64,000 bases of DNA from Megamerina dolium (Eukaryota > Arthropoda > Insecta > Diptera > Megamerinidae): assembly GCA_963854835.1 (NCBI GenBank), contig OY978525.1, positions 113,198,018-113,262,017 of the forward strand, read 5' to 3'. The notes under the pieces are model-generated. The model saw only the letters and a list, made by a program, of their open reading frames with translations, was not told the origin of the DNA and ran no database searches. Of this stretch, positions 10,968-23,579 are shown piece after piece (the first letter of the stretch is position 1; each line of letters starts with the position of its first letter). The position numbers and the translations under genes were made by a program.

Positions 10968-13900
10968 TTTTTGAAAAAGGGCGTTTTCAAGTGAAAATCA
11001 CACCTAAAATATTTCTATTTATCATAGTCTAAGGCATCTAAGCTTAGATGGTTGTGAGAACTTCCACCTACTAAAGAACCCTAAAAGCTCGGTTCCTGGA
11101 ACTTTCTGATATTATGAGGCTTTGAGATTAATTTTCTTAAATTATTTATCATTGCAATATCCAGATTTTATAAAATATGTATTTGCAAGCACTTATAATC
11201 TCAGCGAAATAATTTAAAGCGCATTTTAATCGATTTTAAATAAATCCACTGTAGTATGAAATCGGTCAACCTACAAAAATACATATTCACACGTTACATG
11301 AGAATGAAGTTTTCGTCGAGTGTCTAAAAATATTTTTCAATCTTTCAGCAATATTAAACATAGCAATAAGATATATTATCATAATTCATCAATAATAAAT
11401 AAGAAAAAAAAAAATGTTGTACATTACATTAGATTTCCAACCTATAATTTTGAAAACTTGTTTCTATAAAGCAATATTTTTTTTCGCATAAGTAGTGCAT
11501 ATACATATTTTTTGTCGATCTTAAACTCAAACTCAATTTGCATATTCATTTATTTTATTTGGCATTTTGAGCGTATTAATGCAAGATTTTCATAGATTCA
11601 ATTTTAATCAAAATTGTTAACTACAATTTTATTAATCTGTATTGCATATGATGACGGCAACGATGACGGTGTGAGAAATGTTCAAACGTACGTATAAAGG
11701 ATATTGGAAAAAAAGAGAAAGACTTAAAATTCCATTGAATAGTTGAATATTGAATTGAAATTGCTATAGTTTTTAATAAGTATTGAAACGTATTTATATT
11801 GGAACTGCTGTACTGTTTTAAAATCACAAAAAATAATTTTTTTTTTTAGAAATGTAATTATAAAGTATTATTCTTTATATTAATTCACCACCATCATCAT
11901 ATTGATTTTGACCTTAACTTTTGTTATTGACTTTGACATTGTATAGATGATCAATAGAAATAAATTTAAGTTTTTTGTTTTCAAACAATATACACAAAAA
12001 AAAAGTTGACTTTTTTCTTTTAATTCTATAAAGAAAAAAAAAATTAGATTTTTTTTTTGTTTTTGTTGTGTTGCTGCTGTTGCATAGTCGACAATGTTAC
12101 GCAAGAGCTGCCAAGCGAAAAATATGCGCTCAATGATAAATTCTATTTGTTGTTTTTTTTTATTTTTTATTTATTTCAAATTATTTATTTATTTATTCTA
12201 CAAACAATATATAAAGAAAAGTACATAGAGCAGATTTTTTTGAATGATAGAAAACCCATTATAATAATATCTGTGCTTTTGGGAACAAAAAAAAATCTTA
12301 AAATTAGTACATACATACATACACACAAAAATAACAAAGACTAAAAAACACAAAAATTTTTTTTATATCATACATAGTAGTATACACTCGTTATAATGCA
12401 AAACATTAGTTACAAATGATTTTCAATTTTTATACTTTTTGTTCTCCCCATTATTATTTTTTTTTTTTTTTTGTTTTTTTTTGTTTACATTATTATGAGG
12501 AAAATCACAATTTAAATTCACACGCTTTTTTTGTTGGCTTCGTCAGAGAATGAGTTGCGCAAATGACTCCTATACACGAGTATGTCAACTATGATTACGC
12601 GCATGTGTATGGGTATATGCATTTGACATCACATTGAATTAAGTAAAAGAAACTGTATGCATGCAATATCCATAAATGCGTTGAAATTTGTTGTTGTTTT
12701 TTTTTTTTTTTTTTTTTTTTTTGAATAAAATTACTTAAATCGATTTGATTGCAACAGGTTGAGAGTTACTCAGAAGAACAATCATTTCTCATATTTAGGA
12801 ACATATGTATAGGCACATATGGTATGTGTCTGTACTAAAAGTCACAAGTGGGTGTAATCACTTGTACAAATTTCATTTCATATTGCGTAAACTAAATAAT
12901 ATTGGCATATGTGAGAATGCAAGTGATTGTATTACGTTTTAATTAATATACGCAGCTAAGTAGATTTAATATTTAAAGAGGACAATATATTGCTGAAGTT
13001 TTTTAGCAACATTTTCATCTGATATGTTAACGAAAATTTATTAATAAAAATCAGGGATTGCAATCATTTTAAGCAGCATTCAAAAAAATCGAAATAAACA
13101 TTTATAAATATAAAATAAATATAAATAATTTTTGTGCTTCTTTTGAGATCTAGAGCAGGATTTTTAAATTAAAAAAATTTTAAATTAAACAAATGAATAT
13201 AAAACCAATCAAGTTGTCACCCTATACACACAATTTTATTTGCTAATTAATGGACAAATTGTCCAAAATCGTATGAAAACTACGTCAAACTCTCATATAA
13301 AGATACGATATGCAGGTTTTTTGGACTGAAGCTTGGTACATGTGATTATTTCTATCATCAACGAGTGAATGATTTAAAATCAGAATTATCAGATGAAAAA
13401 TACGCTCAATAATAATAAGAAGATTTGAAAAAAAATTATAATTAAAATAACTACAAATCATTGGCATTGACATTTAATATTATCAAATGTTGATTTTTTC
13501 ATAATTATGTTTGAAACATCTTTTTGGTCTCTCTCTTAAAAAGAGTAACTAACTTATAAACATTGTATGTAAACATTGTATGTATAAACATTGTATGTAT
13601 ATAGTACTTGTATGGTATATTGTACATATTCCAAAGTTTTTAATTTTTTTATATTTTTTTTTACTTTTACGTTATTTCAAAAAAAAAAATATAATAATAA
13701 ATAAAATAAAAATAAGAAGAAGAAAAAAAGTCAAATATGTCAATTAAAATAAATTGCAGAGCCCAACCAACATAAACAACAGATGACGCGATAATTTCAA
13801 TGAACAAAAAAAAAAATGTATGCACATACATACGATACATGCCAAAAATGTATTATACGTTATTTAATCGAGCGTAACGCAACTGAATTCTATTCTTCAA

Positions 13901-14600
13901 TACACACAATATGTATGTGTGTGTGTGTGAATACAAATTAAAGCTTCCTTTTATTGTCAATTGAAATAGTGATGCTACTGTTAGTTACTATTGCCTATAA
14001 AAAGTCATAGTTACAATACAGTACGGTAATACATATGATGTTTATGTAATATGTAATATACCCATTAGGAAATGTAAGAAAAACTGTATTTCACTGGCCA
14101 ACAAAAATGAATAAATCATCAAATAGAAAAATAATAATAAATGAGAACACCGTAGAAGAAAACTTCCATAAGCACTCAAACAAGCGATGTCCAATGTTTA
14201 GAAAAATAATAAAAAAAAAAAATAAATTCATTTGAAAAATCTGTATAAATGCACTTTCATGCTTATGTTTATAAACATTTTCTATGAAACATTGCCTTTG
14301 TATGTTGATAATGCATCTGTTTGAAATTGTTCGTGTGGTTTCTCACAGCTATTAGCTGCAACTACGTTTCACAATGATTGTAGCGTCATACACTTAGAGG
14401 TGTCAAGAAATTGGAGACAAAGAATTCGCCAACATCATACGACTACATCAAAATCATCAATAGCACCCTTTCTTTCAAGAAATTAATTGAAAAAAGCACA
14501 AGTGTGGTCACGGAGACATGCGAGTATGTCCGAATATTCTCAAACTTCAAATAAAGAAATCTCTTAGACTACTTTATCATATATGCCCTTCAGACAATGA
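10968..14600. other. Long AT-rich intronic stretch, no gene seen
   Basis: Homopolymer-rich sequence, with T runs near 12460 and 12695..12722, tandem AAACATTGTATGT words at about 13558..13600, and a short (TG)n at 13915..13928. Open frames here are lysine- or phenylalanine-rich and have no recognised motif. Confidence 0.6.
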
Positions 14601-14624
14601 GAGTAAAAGTGTTTCAAGTACGTT

Positions 14625-14856
14625 TGACATTTGGTCATCTTGACAATTTAGCATGTCATTTGATGAATTTTATAATATGTCAGCCTTATGTTATTTCGTT
14701 TGTATTTCTGTGTGCTTCTTTTTTTGTGACAGTTCATTGTCAGGCTGTCAATTTGTTAAACTGACATGCTGCATTTATTGAAGTAGGAGGTTTGCCATAC
14801 GTACATAGACGATGTAAAGTATTGGCATGCGTAGAAATTAGCATGTCAGTGTGTCA
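14625..14856. promoter_or_regulatory. Candidate cis-regulatory element: cluster of ten TGACA/TGTCA motifs
   Basis: TGACA or its complement occurs at 14625, 14641, 14654, 14678, 14727, 14738, 14746, 14762, 14844 and 14852. Using an approximate AT-rich base composition, chance predicts fewer than one in 232 bases. TGACA(G) is the core recognised by Homothorax/Meis-type TALE homeodomain proteins, established regulators around Dll in fly limbs. TGATGAAT (14661..14668), resembling an Extradenticle/Hox composite site, sits next to the third motif. No transposon signature is visible. Regulatory function is inference only. Confidence 0.35.
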
Positions 14857-15530
14857 TTTAATTGAAATAAAAAATATAATAAAAATAAAAAATAAGGAAA
14901 TCGTATGAGCAAGATATCTACACTAAAAAAACAAAGAAAAAAATTCAATTGAACAATCGAACTCTTTTTTTATCTGTTTCGTTTTATTTTACTTAACAAC
15001 TTGTTGCATCACATCACATCACGACAAGGCGATATCCTTTTAACCTACTTCGACTATTTCGTATTTTTTTTTTTTGTAAAGTGTTTTTTTTTTGTTTCTT
15101 TCTTTTATTGTTGCAGCTACTAAATATTCATCTTCCTCTTGCTTGCTGGCTGTCTTTGAGAGCAGCACCATTCAACTGAGCTGGTTTGATTTTTATTTTT
15201 TCTACTACTTACATATATATTTGTTTTTTTACATTTGTTTCCATGTCGTTGCCAGTTTTTGTTGTTTTTCATAGCCGTTGTCGTTGTCGTCCACGGCTTG
15301 CACCATCACTTCCGCAATATGTCATTTCGTATAATTTATGCTCTTTTCTTAACTCGATTTGTGTTTGTTTTGTTTTTTTCACTAGCAAGATTCAAACAGA
15401 TTACACAGACATTTATGACAGCTCTTATGACCAGCTTGAAACTATCTTCTTTCTGTGAAATGTGTGTTATAAAACAGACAGACAGTCAGTCAGCAACAAC
15501 AACAATAAGCGATTGTAAGTTGGAATGTAA

Positions 15531-15785
15531 GTAACTTCATGAATACTTATAGTATTTATACTAACAGCTTATACATAGTTATGCACACATTTATACAGTA
15601 GTTGAAATTGATATAAATTCAATTTTAATTTATGAAAAAAAAATAATAATATTTCGAATAAAGACAAATTGAGTAAATAACTTCATGAATCTATAGTATT
15701 TATACTAACTTATACAATTTATATAAATTCAATATTAATTTATGAAAAAAAAATAATAATATTTCGAATAAGTACAAATTAATTA
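15531..15785. repeat. Tandem duplication, two copies of about 110-140 bases
   Basis: Copy one begins near 15532 and copy two near 15676; both start TAACTTCATGAAT. They share TATAGTATTTATACTAAC, ATATAAATTCAAT, TTAATTTATGAAAAAAAAAT and AATAATATTTCGAATAA. Copy one has about 30 extra bases. No coding signal. Confidence 0.85.
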
Positions 15786-16930
15786 AATAAAATTTCTGTT
15801 GATAGTAACTGTGATAAGTTGATTGTGGAACCGTTATCACAACAAGAATGTAATACAGCAAAAAAATAACGCAGCATATTTCAACTGAATTTTAGGAAAA
15901 ATAAGCTTTTTTGCAGTCAAATTTTTCTTAATTGAACCTGCGTTCGTTGTAAAAAAGTCTCTTATAGTGATAAAAGCAAGCTTAATTGAATTTATTATAT
16001 GCCAGATGCTCAGGAATGATTGAAATGCTACTCAAACAGGCCAAAAATTGTTTTCACTACAACTTAAATTAACTCAGATATCTATTTAGAGCCGACAGAT
16101 CAAACAAGCAAAGCAGTTGTGCAGTGATTATTTCATTTTTTAGCAGAATCATAATTTAGAAAATCGATTTTTTGATGAAAAATATATTAAAATACGACTG
16201 AAGTGCTAAAAATCTTTACAAAGATCTGATCAATAGATTATAGTCAATTTTTTCGCTGCGCTTTTATGTATATCGAAGGCAAATCAACAACAAGCAAATA
16301 TTAAGCAGCTAAAAGACTAAAAAGGAAAATAGAAACATATGATAAAACAAGTTAATAATGTTAAAGACTTGAAAATAGCAAAAAATTGAGATAAATAAAT
16401 TCCAAAGTCAATTTATCCTCTGCTAAAAATTCTTTCAAGTGGACAATTTAAAATAAATGAAATATAAATAATGTACTCGCAATATGAATTTGTACATTTT
16501 TAATTTTCAATCATAATTTATTATTAAATTTACATGAATTTCTACTTGCTTTTTTTATCGTTATGAGAAAAATATGTTTTTTTTCCATTTTTGTGATCGA
16601 AATGAAATTAAATGGAATATCAGAAAAAAAACACTATGTATAAAAAAATATAAAAACCTCAAGAAAAGTCTGTGAGCTGAGTAAAATGAATATTTGGTGT
16701 AATGTCAATTTCCACCACTGTATAAATGTATGCACTCTTACATTGTGCTATATTCATATGATCGTTAACATTGTGCAACATTGTGTTAACAGTATGCAAT
16801 AAGTAGTAATTATCATATGAATGTGTACAGAGTATCCATTTAGCAAAGAGTTCATTTATGACTTCAAAGTGTCAACTCAATTGAATTTTTGCAAAATTCA
16901 CATTAAAAAAAATTTAAATATTCATACATA
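15786..16930. other. AT-rich intronic stretch, no gene seen
   Basis: No coding frame, element end or array was recognised. GTTAACA-rich words occur around 16765..16800. Confidence 0.55.
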
Positions 16931-16931
16931 A

Positions 16932-16933
<2 letters not shown>

Positions 16934-16995
<62 letters not shown>
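16934..16995. repeat. (AT)n microsatellite
   Basis: About thirty uninterrupted AT units, among the longest dinucleotide tracts in the window. Confidence 0.95.
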
Positions 16996-16998
<3 letters not shown>

Positions 16999-17283
16999 AA
17001 ACAAATTTAATATGATAAATATTTTAATCGTCAACATTAATCTAATTGATGTTAAAACTATTGTGATCCTGTGGTGTAAAAATGTTTAAACGGAACTATG
17101 TACAAATATTTAATAAACAAATTGTTTTAACAAAATTCAAATGTCAACACATTGCTAAGCTTATCTAAGCTCAAAAACTACCTACACATTCAATTTAAAT
17201 ATAAATATTTATAAAATAATTTAGCAATAGCAAAACATGCAAGCAATCGAATCATGTACAGTGTAATAATAATTGATTATTTA

Positions 17284-17311
17284 TGTGTGTGTGTGTGTGT
17301 GTGTGTGTGTT
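17284..17311. repeat. (GT)n microsatellite
   Basis: About fourteen uninterrupted GT units. It is opposite in orientation to the (CA)n tract about 345 bases further right, so the two could pair as a loose foldback. Confidence 0.9.
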
Positions 17312-17654
17312 GGATACATACATATGTCGATTGATAACGAGAAAAACAAGCATCAAACAATTATTGTCACTTACATATAACCCGAACAACATGTAGGTAC
17401 CTACTACACATAATGGATTTACTATACGAGAATATCTTTGCATATGATACGAGTACATATGCACGCACTATAAATGAATAATCAACGCGCATGCGCACTC
17501 AAATTTATATGTGCAAATATGCATTTGATATGAGTATAGCATGCGTATGCCCGACAGTAACAGCCACACTTGCTTGCTCAATAAGATGAATTGCCATAAT
17601 AGTTTTAAGAAGGTGTCAAATGTTTCAATTTTGTACAAATAAATTAGATAAACT

Positions 17655-17680
17655 AACACACACACACACACACACACACT

Positions 17681-17713
<33 letters not shown>

Positions 17714-17722
17714 CACACACCA
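17655..17722. repeat. (CA)n microsatellite, interrupted
   Basis: CA repeats broken by two CACT and one CGCA variants. Open frames reading through this tract give only Cys/Val repeats and are not genes. Confidence 0.9.
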
Positions 17723-17954
17723 TTCACAAATGTTTGTTGAAAAAGTAGACTAAAAAAATCCATATGACCAGAGGTGGTTGGATTCAGTGAAATAATGAAT
17801 GGTAGCAGATTTTACAAATAATATTTATGTGAATACACATAAATATAACGTGTGTTACTTCATATTTCACGATAATCCACCTAATCTGACAAAGCTGGCA
17901 ACTTTAAGTCACACTACTCCGTTGAAATATTTACACTTTTTGATGAAATATTTA

Positions 17955-18030
17955 TAGCCAATTGAAGGAATATCAGGGGATATATATAGAACAGCGTATA
18001 TATTCTTGATCAGAATCGCTTTCACATTTA
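17955..18030 (+). repeat. Degenerate head fragment of the DINE-1-like repeat
   Basis: TTGAAGGAATATCAGGGGATATA followed by GTATATATTCTTGATCAGAATCG parallels the head of the four long copies (TTGAAGGAATCTCCGGAGATATA and ATATATTCGTGATCAGCGTCG). Only about 75 bases are recognisable. It lies directly upstream of a mariner remnant. Confidence 0.5.
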
Positions 18031-18063
18031 AGTTAAAGAGTTTGCATTAAATTTGGTGTAAAA

Positions 18064-18995
18064 AAATGGAATCAAGTGCTCTAAAACTCTTGAAATGTTG
18101 ACAGTGGCATACAATGAGTCTACTCTGAGTAAGAAAAATGTGTATTTATAAGTGGGGTACAAGCTGTTCCAAGAAGGCCGAGAAAATGTCATTAACGAAC
18201 CTCGCCATTGTCACTGTTTTCTTCAATTTTCAAGGCCTAGTGCATCAGGAGTTCTTACCACAAGCTCATGCGGTTAATAAAGAGTATTACCTTGAAGTTA
18301 TGCGACACTTAAGTGGTTTTCTTTCGAACGGTACCCACCTGCCGGCAAGAATTAGTAATTTTTCCGGCAGTAATAATTTCCCAAAAATGCTTCCTAAAAG
18401 AGCTCTGTGACAAAAACTAAGTTAAAGTGATGTCCCAAGGGTTTTGCCGTTCGGAACCGGCTAATATAAGTATATCCCTTCTAATGCTGTCCAACTTTAA
18501 CACGCACAACAGTATTGGAAGACAAGCCCGGTAGTATTACAATAGGCCTTTCTGTCCTAAGTGTATCCTCTCAGAGAGAGAGAGAGAGGTCAGCCACGTA
18601 ACTTAACCTATGCGACTCTTGCGTGAAGCAATACGAAAAAAGCCCGAAATTGTGGAAAAACAATTCAGGAATTTTGCATCACGATAACGCACCAGTTTGT
18701 AGGAGATTTTTTTCCCAAAAAAATAAAAACACCACTATCATTGCTCAGCCACCATATTTACGGGACTTGGCCCCCTGTGACTTTTTCCTCTTTCCAAAAC
18801 TAAAGACACCCATGAAAGGATGGAGACGGAGCAACAATAGAGGATATAAAGATTGTATCGCTGAAAAAGCGCTGGCACAAGTGTATTATATCTAAGGGGG
18901 AGATTACTTTGAAGGGGACAACATAAATGAATGATGAATAAATAAATACTTTTTGATAAAAATGAAAAGTCATCCTGCTTTTTGATCACACCTTT
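18064..18995 (+). pseudogene. mariner transposase remnant interrupted by a SINE
   Basis: The left part has a start-like ATGGAATCAAGTGCTCT, then MLTVAYNESTLSKKNVY in a shifted frame (the N-terminal HTH region). After a large deletion comes FNFQGLVHQEFLPQAHAVNK and EYYLEVMRHL up to 18310. The SINE at 18311..18608 then intervenes. The transposase resumes with RLLREAIRKKP-like sequence, ILHHDNAP with the second catalytic Asp, PPYLRDLAPCDFFLFPKLK with the third, and ends near 18960 in DYFEGDN. The first Asp region (GDE) is deleted. No clear terminal repeats were found. Dead element; neither half can make a transposase. Confidence 0.85.
18311..18608 (+). mobile_element. 5'-truncated SINE nested inside the mariner
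   Basis: Begins within the SINE body (TTTCTTTCGAACGGTACCC), lacking the tRNA-like head. It shares GCCGGCAAGAATTAGTAATT, GTTTTGCCGTTCGGAACCGG and the CTAATGCTGTCCAACTTTAA segment. It ends in a tail unlike the 10597 copy: GGCCTTTCTGTCCTAAGTGT, a GA-rich run, then CAGCCACGTAACTTAACC. It is bracketed by TATGCGACACTT (18299..18310) and TATGCGACTCTT (18609..18620), a 12-base target duplication with one mismatch. The SINE therefore jumped after the mariner. Confidence 0.88.
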
Positions 18996-19019
18996 TTATC
19001 GTACACCTTCCATATACTT

Positions 19020-20998
19020 AAACGAGTATAGGATATAAATTAATCGCCTTGGGGCGACTGCGAGTCAATTTTTCATAATTACTAGTGATATTTCAACATA
19101 TCTAGTGACATGTGGATATAAAGTATTTAAAGGCTTTGATTATTAAGCGCATTACAATTTATCAATTTCGCTTGCTTCAACATATTGAAGTAAAAAGTCG
19201 GCTGGCACGGTAATTGTGATGATCGAGTGACCTAGAGAACGACACAAAAACATGTTTAAACAATGTTTAACTTTTTTAAATTTTCAAATTCTTATTAAAG
19301 CCTATTTTTGAATCACTTGCGTCATTTATTAATCGATAAATCATTCATTTTCACGATTTTTTATGATTTGCAAAGGTACAAAAACACATAGTTTGAAAAT
19401 TATATCTTGTTTTCTAAGCTGGTTTGAAAATACATAGTGTTTTTGTCAATAAATTGTCAATAATTGGCGACATTTTTATTCAATTTTCTATTAAAAACAA
19501 AAAACATTCTCCAACAATTTGTGAAAAATGCTTGCATCAATATTTTTAAATTACATGAATTTTCAAATAAAATCACTAATTGCTATTAATGGAATTTATT
19601 TGAATTTATTTACACTTGTTTTTTATAATTTCGGCAATGCATTCATCTAAAAAATATTAAATAAGCATAAAACGCTTTACATCAACACTTTCTTTTATAA
19701 ACAAGAAATGAACAAAAAAAAAAACACAAAGCTAAGAAAACTGTTCAAAATACAAAAATAAAAAACTAATAAATAATAATAACAATGACAACATTCATAT
19801 CCTGACAACATAAATACATTTAACTGCCACACACAAGCGCCACATTTGTTGTAAATCATCACTGCAACGAACAACTTTATTATCAAAATCTTCACTGACA
19901 TACACACGCACACATACACACAACAGATAGAAGAGAAATATGCAGTATAGTACATAGTAGAATTTGCTAAAAGTCATAACTTAGATTTTTTCAAAGCAAA
20001 GACTGAGAATGAATATGAATAGAAATGAAGCAACAAAACAAAAAAAAAACAAAAAATAAAAAAATTCAGCTAAATATTTGCAAAAGCCACAAAGCGTTAA
20101 TGGCATAACAACGCCCCAAAATGTCAGTTGTGTGTAACAACAATAAATACGAGTACGTACGTAACAGGAACTATAATAAATTTGTTCCTTCTTTGTATCG
20201 TTAACGTTGTAACGAATAAAAACAGACAACACAACGTAAGGCTGTTAATAAATTTATGACCACAAAAATAGTGTTGTAATTTTGAAGTTGTTGAGCAAAA
20301 AACAAAAAAAAACAAAAACAGCAAAAACCAAAAATTTGTGGCAAAGGGTGCGAAGAAATAATTGTAAATTTTCCGTCAAGTCAATATAAGTAACTACTAT
20401 TGGTTTGGTTAAAAAAATGTTTTCTATATGTACATCCCCATTTTTCATTATTTTGTTTTTTTTTTTTTTTTTGTTCCACCATTACTAAAGACAACGACAA
20501 TGACGACAAAGACGACAAAGACGACAATATAATGAAAATTTTTATGTAAGTTATTGTCTATTGTTACATGCATGTACATACATATATGCATTTTTAGTGC
20601 GCTTATTTGGCTAATGTTTTCATTCATAAATTCCAACAAGATTTTCAAATTTTCCATAGTTACATTATGTAAATAGATTGGCATACACAACAGTAGGCCC
20701 ACATGTTGTAGAATAATTTATTGCATTATTGTTGTATATTTGTTGTTGTTGTTGTTATGTTTGCCGCGCACATTAACAATTGCTTAACATTTAATTTGAT
20801 TTGAAATATATGTGCACATTTATTATATGCATTATTTTATAGGATGACTTAATTCCCCTTCATATAAGCTTTTGCTTGTCTCAGCGACTTTCAAATAGAA
20901 TACCTTCTTTGAAAATTGTGAAATATTATTATTATAATTGATCGAACAAATTTCTAATATTAGTATGATATGAAAGTTCAATATTTTTTATCACATAT
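19020..20998. other. AT-rich intronic stretch, no gene seen
   Basis: Contains poly-A and poly-T runs, a CAACGACAATGACGACAAAG-type microsatellite near 20490..20525, and (GTT)n near 20740. No coding frame with a recognised motif. Confidence 0.55.
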
Positions 20999-20999
20999 A

Positions 21000-21720
21000 C
21001 CACCTTGATCAAAAAGTTCCCGGAATAACCACCGTGTGGCGTTCCTATCGGTCTAATTTGAGTTCTGCTTTTTTCTTTTTTTTTTTTGTTAAGTTGGTCC
21101 ATCTGTTGTTGATATTCCCTCTAAACCTTAGCATCATAGCTTGACATTTGCAAAAGTTACGTAGCCAAAAATACATCTATCTCTATGGGTGTTGGCGATT
21201 TTTTACAATTTTCAATCAATCTCATGCAAAAAAAAAAGACCGTGTTGACGTCGCAAAAGACATGATTTGCGAAGTTGAATACGATTCCACATTCATCAAA
21301 AGGTTTATTACTGGAGACGAGACGTAGGTTTATGAGTACGACGGAAAGAGATCAGAATTGTGGGCAGAAAACTCGTGGATTTTGCACCATGATAATGCAC
21401 CGTCGCACAGTGCCATCATTATTCGTAATTTTTTGACGAAAAATGCAACAAATACCATCCAACAGCTACCGAATTCACCTGATTTTGCTTCATGTGACTT
21501 CTTTCTGTACAATCGAGTTAAAAAACCATTACGGGGAAAGCGTTTCAGAAGCCGAGAGAAAATAATGAAAAAATCGCAGGAAGCACTGAGATAGATGTAC
21601 TCTTGGCTAAGTAACTTTTGCAAATGTCAAGCTATGATGCTAAGATTTAGAGGGAATATCAAATTGGAACGATGAGAGCGCCACACGTTGGTTACACCGG
21701 GAACTTTTTGATCAAGGTGG
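21000..21720 (+). mobile_element. Internally deleted mariner with TA target duplication
   Basis: Both ends carry CCACCTTGATCAAAAAGTTC in inverted orientation, flanked by TA at 20998..20999 and 21721..21722, as mariner insertions require. The inverted repeats are long: the left end (to about 21183) pairs with the right end (from about 21588), with a roughly 50-base segment present only on the left. The core keeps FIKRFITGDET with the first catalytic Asp, then jumps to WAENSWILHHDNAPSHSA with the second, and LPNSPDFASCDFFLYNRVKK, where the third Asp lies. The stretch between the first and second Asp is deleted and stops are present. Length is 721 bases against about 1.3 kb for an intact mariner. 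It must depend on another element to move. The MITE at 40099 shares its ends. Confidence 0.92.
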
Positions 21721-21722
21721 TA

Positions 21723-23460
21723 TGTAGTAGTAATTTACACAATTCAATACAAATCAACTTGCACATGCATTAACATTTTAAATCATATTCTCAGGGTATT
21801 AAGCAAAAAAGGCACAAGCGCCAACATTGTTGAACTTTCCACTTCAACTTTAACACAATAAAGAGCACATTAAAGAGTATTAACACCTTTTTGAAAGGGT
21901 ATCTACATATGTATGTACCTATTAAGGTACCAGACTTAATGTGCAATCAACAGATAATATGTATGGATGTGCATCAACATAAATATACACATAGAATAGC
22001 CAGAAAGTCATAGTAAAGCTAAATATGAGCAACATGAACATAACAAAAAAATCATCAAACGTTTAAAAGAACAACAGAAGAACAGAAGAATCAAAACAAC
22101 AACGATGACTACTTATTACACTATTGCTATATTAAAGGTAATATCATTATATTAAAATATCGTTAAAATCAAATTCAATGAAGATGAGTGGAACTAAGCA
22201 TTTTGTTTTTTTTTTTTTTTTGTTCCTTTCATTTTTGTTGCTATGGTGTTGTTGTTGTGTTTACAGTCAATGAAAAACTATTTAACACGTCAACATTGTG
22301 AGTGTGTAATATGCAACAATATAGAATAACAATAATGCATACATATAGTGTGTGTATGTGTGTAACAACAATAACAGAGAAGGCAACAAAAAACTCTTCT
22401 TCAGACGATTTCATTTACTTCTTGTTGCAACAGAAACAATCAGTTGAAAAAAAAGCCTACTATCTCTATGTGTAAATAATATACATATATGAGTGAGTGT
22501 TTGTGTGTGTGTGTGTGTTGTATGTGTTTACGCTTTTTTTTCACATACTCATACATAGTTCTCTTTGTTAATGGTAGCAAAAGTCAACGCGTGCGTTCAA
22601 TAAATAATTATCAAGCCACCACCACCATCATCATCATCATAATCATCATCATCCACATCGATTTATAATTTTAGCTACATAACATAGATATGAGTGTATA
22701 TGTAGAGTACTGCCAAGTCGGTTGGGACAGGTTTTGATGACCTCTAAAAAATGGTTTTAATCGGAAAATAATATTTCAAAAATGGATAATTAGTGACAAA
22801 AAAAAAAATACTCTCTAATATCAGAATAATTAGTAAAAAAAAAAATAAATATGTAAAATCACGACATAATTTGAATTTCGATTGAATTTTGAATTTCTAT
22901 TTATTCGACAGTAACAAGAAAAAATGCGCTTCGGTTTCATCGGCATCATCGTCTATATCATAATTTCGTTTCTACCGAAAAATGTCTCAATTTCACTTTC
23001 GTTCTTTTTTTTTCGTGTTCGATTCTAAAATGGGACATTTTCGACCATGCAAAACTTTCTCAGAAGAGATGGTTGCCCTGAAAATCAGCTGATTGCTTAA
23101 AACGAAACGATTATGAAATGCATGTGCAGGAGCAGGATAGATCTATATTCATATTCATGTAATAATTTGACATTTTGTTTTGACGAAAAATACTTATGGC
23201 AAATCAATGTCAAATAATTACAAAGAGTGCATAATTTTAATGCAAAATTTTTTTTAATGATCGTTTGGGATCTTTAATATCTTCATCGGAAGGTGAGGAA
23301 ATGTCTGTGCTCTTAACAAAAATCTTCAGCAGGGCAGTGTTTTGTGTTCTTTTTCTGAGTAAGCAAAAACAGGATTGATTACAACATTGAACAAATTTTA
23401 CATCGCGGAAGTGCAAAATATTTTATATTTTTATATTTAAAAGTAATGACATCAATTTTG
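21723..23460. other. AT-rich intronic stretch, no gene seen
   Basis: Holds (TG)n near 22503..22519, a CAT/ATC microsatellite at about 22617..22655, and A-runs. No coding sequence or element was recognised. Confidence 0.55.
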
Positions 23461-23461
23461 G

Positions 23462-23575
23462 CAAATAGAAGCTGTATAAAAATATGATAGAATTCATTTA
23501 AAATATAAATAACTTTAAATTTTCCAAATTGAAGCTATATAAAAATGTGATAAATTTCATTGAAAATAAAAATAA
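23462..23575. repeat. Short tandem duplication, 63-base period
   Basis: CAAATAGAAGCTGTATAAAA (23462) and CAAATTGAAGCTATATAAAA (23525) each continue with ATATGATA/ATGTGATA, then a TTCATT run and an AAAATA-rich end. Two diverged copies, noncoding. Confidence 0.7.
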
Positions 23576-23579
23576 ATTC

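Noticed and set aside
15092..15534. Overlapping Phe/Val-rich open frames, possible exon
   Set aside because: The region is less AT-rich and looks tempting, but overlapping frames, a T-rich origin and the lack of any Dll or other recognisable motif argue against coding.
17468..17722. Cys/Val repeat protein over the CA tract
   Set aside because: Translation of a microsatellite.
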